DNA of 64,000 bases, from contig NC_083648.1 of assembly GCF_963576545.1 (NCBI RefSeq), positions 8,543,739-8,607,738 of the forward strand, written 5' to 3'. The position numbers and the translations under genes were made by a program. The DNA is from Limanda limanda. Its lineage: Eukaryota; Chordata; Actinopteri; Pleuronectiformes; Pleuronectidae. Positions within the stretch are counted from its first letter, which is position 1, and each line of letters starts with the position of its first letter. Under the pieces are notes generated by a model. It was not told the DNA's origin and ran no database searches. It saw only the letters and a program-made list of their open reading frames with translations. Below, in pieces: positions 55,823 to 64,000 of the stretch.

Positions 55823-58079
55823 CTGAGCTAAACAAGCACACAGTCAAAGAAGGACGTGAACATCAGGAAATCTGTCAGCTGTGCATCTTTCATTTCCTTG
55901 TTTACATGTAAAACTGGACGACACATCACATATGAGCATGTATTGATAACACACACATTGTGCAACTGCATGTCATGTTTAACTACGGGTACTGTACAAA
56001 CACCTTTAAACATGTCTGCATTCAAGAGTTGATGGTGTTGTCAAATTGTTTTGTTTGAATCAAGATCCAGAGATGTGGATTAAAACTAAATAACTCAACT
56101 AAACAAAGTTTAACTGCCAAACAAAATATTTGGTTGGCGATATTTATTTAAAGTCATGTGTTGAGAAATGTCAATCTCAAGTTATACGATTTTCTGTAAC
56201 TTCCAAGCACATTTAACGATGTTCTTCAACGGAAGGTGGAACTTATGATGAAAATTTCTTGTCAACAACGTCACATGTTGGTCTCTTCAACATAAAGGAC
56301 ACTTGAGATTTCATTCTGCATTGTTTCTATGTATGAATTTAAGAAAAAGTTGGTAATATTCATGTTTCTGCTGAAAAATTACTAAAATATCAATCTAAAA
56401 GGACAGCAACCAATATGACACAGAATGAATAGTTCATAAAAATATGTAGTGCCTCATTAATAAGATTAACAAATTAAATTGTGTGTAATTCAAGGATAGG
56501 CCACTAGAGGGACTTCAGTGAGGAGTTTCTTTATTCTAGTGTTTAAGAAATATAACAGACAATTACATCTGACATATTTGTAAACCCACTACAACAAATA
56601 ATCTGGATCAAAGACAACAAGTCAAAACCGTGGCATGGCGATGGATGTTGGTGCTGGTATGAGGTGATGAGAGGAGGAACAGGGAGGAAGGTGAGGATAC
56701 TCAAACACACATGGACTACCAGAGCTTTCAGTCATATATACCGGCAGCATCTGGGATGAGAGAGCAATGAGAAAGACAAGAGTAGAGAAAACCAATTAAA
56801 TCTTTTCCCCTTTCATTCTGTCTCCCTCTAACCAAGAGGACCAGTTACGACTATACTACTGAAAGACATTCTTCAATTAAGTCTTTAGTGAGCTCATGTG
56901 AGGCTACAGCAGGATGACCTCTGTAGAATTCACTGTGAGCTAGTGGGCACGTAGATGATGTTTCTATCACGCAACAGACATAAAACTGATAAAAACAAAA
57001 ACAATACAAAGATCTCAGGACTAAAAACTTGTCATGTACACACAAAAATGTCAACTCCATTTCCTGCAGCAGGATTTATACTTCATGCCCTGACTGACGT
57101 ATATCATTTTCCTAAGTCCATGTCAGAAAACATCTTTGCAGAGTTCAGGTAAAATAAATCAAATCTTGTCAACCTAAACAGTGTTTCAATAAGATAAAGA
57201 AAAGGTCTGACACATTAATTTATTCCAGTCTGATTTAGTTTCTTGTTTCGGCCTAATTAGAGTTAGAGGTGTGTGATGTTTGCCACTCGGGAGAGTAGAA
57301 CGAGTACAAGACAATTAAAGTTACTTTGCAGTAAAGTCCGACCATCTGGAAACTGTGTACTGATAAAAGACAGGCTGCAGGTTAGGATGAATTAAGGCAT
57401 CATACATCATTGTTCACTTTCTCATCTAGGATCTGGTTTCCTTTTTTTATTTACCTTTAATCAAGCTCAGCATGATCTCACCATATACTTAAATGATTTT
57501 ATATATTTTAATTGTTAACAATTCTCATCTGTAACCTTTCTATTCTTTAATCTGTGCTTTAATCATGTGTGATCCTCGAGTAACTTTTGTTTCCTATTTG
57601 TTTGCTTTTGCTCCGCCCTGGTGGTTCTATTTGTTTGTCTATTAGTTAGAATGATTATGATTATGATTATTACAGTTATTATTATTATCTCTTTCTTCCT
57701 GCTGCTGTGGTTTTCCCTCCACCAGACGACTGCTCTACCAGAGTTTGCTCAGCTTTGTCTCACTTTGTTCCCTGGTCATGAAATAACCTGCAAAAATCTC
57801 TTTGGCTTAATGATTGTGTCTCCCAAGGAGAAATCAAAGCTCTGATAAAAACTGCAGAGTGCAAAAGCTTTCTCTAAGATAGACTTTGTCTCATTTATTG
57901 TTTGTCTCTTATCTGTTTTTTAAAATGCTTTATTTTCCTTAATTGTTTCTTGTCTGATTTGATATCTTGAAAGTGTCTTATCTCGGGACTTCCTGGTTAA
58001 ATAAAAACTTAAAGTGAATTAAAAATAAAATCAAACGTACCTAAATGGGAGCGGGTGTTGGACCGGTCCATTAAGGCCT
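55823..58079. other. Gene-poor region where upstream cacnb2 exons would be expected
   Basis: 2.3 kb searched on both strands for the guanylate-kinase and SH3 exons of the beta subunit; none was recognised. Only short open frames without domains are present. An AT-rich stretch lies near 57,440-57,700. Confidence 0.6.
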
Positions 58080-60069
58080 TTTTAAACCTTCCTGGCATTC
58101 CTCTGTCAATTGGTGAATATGCTCAGTGTCTTATATTTGTCCATACACAATAAAAATGTTGAAGAAGATGACTGTTTGTATTTCTAAAATAACTGAACAC
58201 AAACACATAATGCAATAGCTAAAAGACTTTGCTAAGATGAATCCAAATCTAATGTTGATATTCTAAACACAGGGACCGTGTGTGGTTTGGTAACATAAGC
58301 TTAGGAAAAGTTGAGACTTCATACCACAAAATGCTTCATCAGAGCTGTCTTTACAATCCTCATTAAAATCACAGACAAGTTCTGGAGGAAGACATTCTAC
58401 TGATTTGCAGACGAACCCCCCATCAGGACAAGAAGACACAGAGACCAACAATACTGTGAAGAGATTATTTCTTTAGATTAAAAGAACTGTGACCATAATA
58501 ATCAATGTACATAAAAATTTATATGAGTGCAAACTCTGGGGACTTCTTCCTCACCGTTACAACATTTGACCAGTCTGGCCATGAAAGGATGCACACAACA
58601 TTGAAGACAAAAAGAGATACTGAAATGTGTGTGCTGTTAAGATTTGAAGACTCTTACCTGAAAGAATAAACAGCTGCTTCATATTCAGAGTCCAAAGAAA
58701 ATCTGCAATCCTTGATGCATTACAGTTAATCTAGGTTGCCCTCCTATATCAACAGTTTCTCTCCCAATAATTGAGAGTGAAAGTGTTTCAACATTTGAGC
58801 TACAGCCAGGAGTCATTATCGGTAGTGATCAGCTTAAAGTCCAGTGGGAACTGCATTACATTTCCGCTTCTTGCCTTTATGGTTTTTCTTGAACAAAGTG
58901 TAACACTTACTACTAGTTGCAGTTAAGTTAACAGGACCAGTTCCTAGGTTCGGAGGAGCAGTAAAATATTTAAGCAATGGAAATAATAAATATAGTGAAC
59001 ACACCACAGACAATAGAGTAAGTTGAAATGCCGGCTTTTATATAATAATAGAAAAGTAAGTAGTTTTAGATAGAACAACAAAAAGGCACCATATAACACA
59101 TTACAATACAACTAACAAATAACACACGTTACATACAAATCAAATGAATTAAATTCAAGTTCAATGTTTTTCTTTTAGGAAAAGAAAAGATTTACCGTTT
59201 CCTAATTTTGGTTTTAATAATTCTATTTTGACTTCTTGTTTAAATTGGTTTTTAAACTGTAACTTAATATTATTGTTTATTTTCTATTTGAGTTTTCTGT
59301 TATATCACTACAACAGAATTTAACAAGTTATATTAAGTTCTCAATTTATCTTCAGGCCTATTTAAACATCTAGTTTGATTTTCCTATGTTATACCTCAGC
59401 TAAACCAGTGAGTTGCTGAATAGCATTAGCACAGCACAACCATATGCTTAACCAACATACACAGGGAAAATACAATCAATATCAAGTATCACATTCAAAT
59501 GTCAAAAGAACACATTCTAAACATACTGTGAATGTAATGATGTTAATCCAGTTCAGTGTGTGGTAACTGACTTGTTACAGTTCTTTCTTAAGACCACGTT
59601 GTGCAGTTTGTATATTCCACTCAGGGTAGAAACAGTCTGTAGATCTGAGATGCTCACTCTTACCACGAAATGTCCACGTGCACTTCTAGTTGAAGTAATG
59701 AAGGTTCCAGTCAGTCCTACCATCAGCTGGACTGGATGGATGCTGGTGAAGAAAAACAGGTGCTCTCCTCCGATGGAAACAGGACTCCATTCAGGGTGGT
59801 TACATCGCTGGGAAGGTGTGGTTACTCGCTGGGAAGCTCGCCATCTATTCCTCTGCATGCGTGGAGCTAGGTCGTTAGCTCGGATGCTGCCACATGGATG
59901 CTCAGCTCCACGTGTTTTCTCAGTGACTCTCAGTAACTTTTCAAATGTCAAACAAAACCACAGTCCACCGACGTAGACAGAAAACAACTCAAAACACTTT
60001 CAGAAATAAAATAAAAGTTTACCACAAAACAAATCCAGTCTTTTCAGTTAGTTTTAGCTCACTGGTTGC

Positions 60070-61622
60070 TAGGGATGGGAATCGAGAACCGGTTCCCAGT
60101 GAACCAATTCCTTGGAATCGTTAGCGAAATTCTTTAACGATTCTGCTAACGGTTCCCTGTGCCGTTGCGCATGCGCGAACTTTTTCATTCAGACGGCAGC
60201 AAACATGTCAACCAGGCAGAAGCGATCTAAAGTCTGGTTGTATTTCACACGACAAAATGACAGCAACGCCACTTGCAACGCGTGCAAAAGGGCTATTTCG
60301 TCGAAGGGAGGAAATACCACCAATATGATGAAGCATTTGAACACGCATGGAATGAAGTTACAGGTGTGTCATGTGTTTGATGCTTGCAGCAGCGCAGCTA
60401 ACGATAGCGCTGCATCTCTTTCTATCCAAGGTTGTAACAAATCGCCCTGATCAGACCCCAGGGAAAAGTTACGCATTAAATTTTAAGGACACGGGCGGAC
60501 CCGACCCGCTGTGTTCGTTGCACGCTGCCTGAACAAGTTAACATAAACGAAAAATCACTAATTGGACCGATAACCTTGTTATCGGTCTTACCAAACATTA
60601 ACTAAATATATATATAAACGAAAAACACTCAAACAGGTTGCTTATAATATCCTGTATTCACACAAAACACAAATTAAACCCCACATACCCCTGTGTCCGC
60701 AAACATTGGCGGACCCATGAACATAAACAAGCTATTTACACACACTCAAACATCAATATTTTCCCACCCCAAGTCCATACATAATCCCCAAACAAACGTC
60801 CAAAACAAAATATCTGCAGGTGTGGCGAGGTGAGTGTCGCAAACAAATCAAAGTCCACGCTTTCTCACCCCCTTCCAGTGCCCAGAAAAATGTTCAGTCC
60901 ACGATATAATCCCTTACAAAACTCCCAGGCAATAATCCCGTTCCAGAGAAAAATCCTTGCAAGTTGTAAATGATATCCAGTTCCTCGAACCTCTGGCCGC
61001 ATCGCCAGCCCGCAGCTCCAAAAAAAAACACCCCTTGTCGGGACGTCACTTCCCCATATTTAACACATTTCCTTTACAAAAACCCCATATATACATAATC
61101 ACACAAATAATAAACAATCACACAAATAATAAACAAATACATACATAGATCCATTTCCTCATTCCTATAGTTTTAAGGTGTCTGACCCATGACATATGTA
61201 ACGTTTTCGTTCCATAAAGTGCACTGCGGTGACCTTTACAAGGTAAGCTCCTCAAACTTGTGTGAAGCAATTTGCCTTTATTGTGCGTAGTCGATCGAGT
61301 TATCTTCTGTCCCGTCGTTTGAAGCATACATTTTAGCTCCGGCATTGGTCTCCCATTATCAGTGATGGGCAGTAGCGACGCGACAGTGTCGCTCGGCGGC
61401 AACCCGCAGTAGCTCGCCGGCTACTGCGGCTTCGCTCGGCAGTAACGTCGCAGTAGCTCGGCGGCAACTGCATCGTCGCTCGGCGTAAATAAACCCGTTT
61501 GTGCTCTTTTTTCCCCCCCTTGCCCAAAAAGAATCGATAAGAGAATCGATAAGGAATCGAATCGATAAGCAGGAATCGATATGGAATCGGAATCGTTAAA
61601 ATCTTATCAATACTCATCCCTA
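60070..61622 (+). mobile_element. hAT-type element, BED-finger fragment, nested
   Basis: Ends are TAGGGATG...CATCCCTA, flanked by a perfect 8-bp target duplication ctggttgc (60062-60069 and 61623-61630). This is the hAT hallmark. It holds one short coding remnant (next entry) and no catalytic or hATC region, so it is non-autonomous. Confidence 0.9.
60205..60450 (+). pseudogene. BED zinc-finger N-terminal remnant of a hAT transposase
   Basis: Open from MSTRQKRSKVWLYFTRQND through CNACKRAISSKGGNTTNMMK and HLNTHGMK: the CxxC...HxxxH spacing of a BED DNA-binding finger, as in ZBED/hAT proteins. It ends after about 80 residues without the transposase core. An upstream in-frame ATG at 60112 lies in the terminal region and is less likely. 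Confidence 0.85.
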
Positions 61623-62107
61623 CTGGTTGCAAACTAGAGTGTTTTTTCTTTTCTCTCTCTCTTCCACCTGCCGTTCACCGGTGCAGGAGAATCTACCTTG
61701 TTTCTGATTGGCTCTTGCAACTGTGCTTTCTTAAAGCAGCAGTGCACTTTATATAACTTTCAAAACTAATAATATGCAGAAGTATTGTATTACTTTTGAT
61801 ATTCATTATAATCTGTTAAACAATTTAATCAGATTAAATCATGGATTTTATAACTAATATAAACTTAACTCAGGTAACTTTTTATACTATTTATTCACTT
61901 ATTTAGTGTTGTACTAAATCATGTTTCTTTTAACCTGGGTTACAAAAGCACCGCTTAAGATTACAAGAATGACCTAATGTCAAAAAGAAATGTCCCAGCT
62001 GTTGGTACAGATCTAGAATTTTACCGTCTCCTGTTGTAAATACAAGCATGTAAAAACTGAGGAGATGGTCAAGTAAAAATGAGGTTTACAGAGGGGAGTT
62101 AGTGTTG

Positions 62108-64000
62108 TTGTGAAATAGGAGTAGACTTGACGTTGGCTAATTATTAATAATCATGAAATATGATGATATAAAAGATTATTTATTAAAAATAATTAAAAAA
62201 AATGATAAGGCCATAACTTATCGTAGAGGGGGCACCACCCTGGTTACAGGGACCAACGAAATCAAGCTATAAATATCAGTCTCATATGATATGGGTTAAG
62301 TTAATAATCTTAATAGTTAATACTAATGATTATTTAATAAACAGTGAACGCTTCTAAGTTCGAGCACAGGCAATCATAATCCAGCTGTATTCACACACAT
62401 ATGCACAAATAATCACAGACTACAGATACTTTAATTACAAAAGCATTTATTAAAAAGGGGAAATAAAGTTAATGCTATTTAATGACTCATCATTTTTACA
62501 AACTCCCATATTTCAAAGATAACCACAGCAGCAGCACTTATCACAATTCAGAAAATACATGTAAAACCTTCGGTCTACCTATGTATGTCTGTCTCTGTGT
62601 GTGTGTGTCTGTGTCAAAGTGTCTCTCTGTGTATGTGTGTCTATGTGTGTGTATGTGAAATAAAGTTAGTGTTATTTAATGATTCATCATCTTAACAGAC
62701 TCCAATATTTCAAAGATCACAACAGCAGCAGCACTTATCACAATTTAGAACACACATGTAACCTCTGGTCCATCTATGTGTCTCTGTGTATGTGTGTGTC
62801 TGTCTGTGTCTATCAATGTGTGTGTGTGTGAGAGAGAAAAAGAAGGGGGCGTGGCGATGACGCAGTCACGTGGTGACGTCACCTCTAAGATGGAGGCAGA
62901 CAATGACTCAAGGAGTCATTAGGCCAAAAAAACTCTCAAAATGGTGGTGACTACAAAACAAGATGGCGGAGCCGCTTTGGAAGTGAGAGCCAGAATGGGA
63001 GGAGAGAGAGAGAGGAGGCGTGGCAATAATAGACTCTGAAAATGGTGGTTTAACTTAACGTTTTCCAAAATGGAGAATATGTTAACGACCATGTGGCCTG
63101 AACTCACAATGGTGGTCGCTATGTGACATGAACTGTATTATAAATACATATCGGAACGTTTGTGTAAAACAGGTTCAGGAGAAAAGAGAGAGAGAGAGCG
63201 TGCAAGGAGAGAACGAACTCTGAAAAATATGCCATAGATAAGTTAACAGTGGTTTCAACCCTCAGCCCTCAGGCGAACGTTGTGGGCTGAGGTTCTGATC
63301 GGTAAAATCACTGCAGACTCACACAGACGTTAACAACGCGGCCGGAAGCTTTTCTCGCGGCGCTTATTCACTGTAACACAAAACATTGCCGTCAAACCGG
63401 AAACCGGAAGTAGCGGCTCGGAGTAGCCGGCTCGTCACGGCTAAAACAATGAAGAAACACGGAGGTTCCGCAAACAAATAACAAAACGCTACGTATTAAA
63501 ACTAACATCTGCCCAGACAGTTTAAGCCTCTCTTACTGTAACCATGGTTTCGTGGGGTGCATGCGCGTTCCGCGCGAATATCCCGGAAGTCCAGTGAACA
63601 GCTTGTGGTCTCTCAGGCGCTCTCCCGTGAGCACCGCAGCTGGGCAGGAGCGGATCAGTCATGCTCCGTGACGGGATGAAGCTTGGTCTTCTTCTTCAGG
63701 GATGTGCGGCTGCGTGGAACCGGTTGAAGAACGTGTGGGAAAAATAATAAAAGTCCGTGTCTCACTCGTCTCGCGAGTGAGATTCCTGTTTGGTCTTTTC
63801 AAGTTAAAACAGCGAAAATGTCCTTTCAAAATAAAACGCTTGCTGAGTCGTGTAGTAAGACCTCAAGAGGCCTAGTTGCAACTTGAGCAGTGGAGTGGAA
63901 AAGGGGACAAAGAAAGTCTCTTAAAAATACCGAGTTAACTAATAAAACCCCTAGGGGTTTTGTTGTAGCTTGGGCATCTGAGTGAAAAGAGAGAGATTTC
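62108..64000. mobile_element. Probable repetitive element (LTR-like), right part outside the window
   Basis: Begins exactly where similarity to the malrd1 upstream region ends (gttagtg|ttgttgtgaa). It contains an internal tandem pair of about 200 bases (62,455-62,575 and 62,655-62,775), GT and GA runs, and a GC-richer segment near 63,330-63,760. No coding exon was recognised. LTR identity is inferred from the abrupt boundary and composition; only one end is visible. Confidence 0.45.

Larger units (their letters stand above)
58899..61944. mobile_element. LTR-like insertion in the malrd1 duplicate
   Basis: Starts TGTAAC and ends GTTACA, flanked by aaag on both sides (58895-58898 and 61945-61948). 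The empty site is visible in the original malrd1 copy near 31,200 (gaacaaagcaccgc). Without the hAT fragment nested in it, the element is about 1.5 kb. No gag or pol coding was recognised, so a solo LTR is the simplest reading. Confidence 0.7.
58080..62107 (-). pseudogene. Duplicated 5' end of malrd1 (exons 1-2 and upstream), interrupted
   Basis: The flanks match 30,210-31,370 closely in the same orientation, including non-coding sequence. Exon 1 ([11 protein letters not shown] near 58,683) and exon 2 (about 58,322-58,440) keep their splice sites and an open frame. Exon 2 still encodes a six-cysteine LDLa module, but reads VCKSVECL where malrd1 has VCTSGECL, and DSSDE where malrd1 has NGSDE. 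No MAM exons follow; the next sequence on the minus strand is the cacnb2 relic. The upstream part is split by an insertion at 58,899-61,944. Similarity stops abruptly near 62,107. It cannot encode a full receptor as it stands. Confidence 0.88.

Noticed and set aside
59553..59987. 144-codon minus and 138-codon plus open frames
   Set aside because: They are mirror-image frames in a repetitive insertion, with no domain and no splice or codon evidence.

Overview
This window is vertebrate nuclear DNA, almost certainly from a ray-finned (teleost) fish. The genes are split into many short exons with GT/AG junctions, introns are compact, and CA microsatellites and nested transposons of fish type are abundant. 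The gene content matches the block found on human chromosome 10p12 (MRC1, CACNB2, MALRD1, PLXDC2), which supports each assignment independently of the protein motifs. The species was not identified.

Layout. 1-5,386 (minus): first ten exons of a plexin-domain-containing gene, most likely plxdc2; its 3' end lies left of the window. 6,978-9,112 (minus): complete four-exon FKBP12-type prolyl isomerase. 10,545-30,990 (minus): a very large single-pass receptor with a signal peptide, about 13 MAM domains, three LDL-receptor class A modules, one membrane span and a short tail; this is malrd1 (the Diet1 orthologue). 33,116-43,974 (plus): mannose receptor mrc1, with CysR, FnII, eight C-type lectin domains, a membrane span and a tail. 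malrd1 and mrc1 are head to head, with about 2.1 kb between their start codons. Both tails carry an FDNxLY internalisation-type motif.

45,214-52,279 is a four-layer nest of transposons: a hAT-like element holds a solo-LTR-like insertion, which holds a 5'-truncated LINE, which holds a hAT element. The innermost element still has a multi-exon transposase whose frame is intact over its last four exons. 52,980-55,822 (minus) holds the last four exons of a calcium-channel beta subunit (cacnb2), with an in-frame stop, a frameshift and no upstream exons in view. It reads as a relic or a badly disrupted copy.

58,080-62,107 is a second copy of the 5' end of malrd1 (signal-peptide exon plus first LDLa exon). 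It is split by an LTR-like insertion that itself contains a BED-finger hAT fragment. From about 62,108 to the end the sequence looks like another repetitive element and shows no host exon.

Functionally the intact genes are not an operon-like system; they are neighbours in a conserved syntenic block. The right-hand third is a transposon-rich zone where a segmental duplication and gene decay have taken place. No wholly new system was found. The points most worth checking are the cacnb2 lesions, the partial malrd1 duplication, the intact nested transposase, and the predicted loss of the sugar-binding site in mrc1 lectin domain 5.
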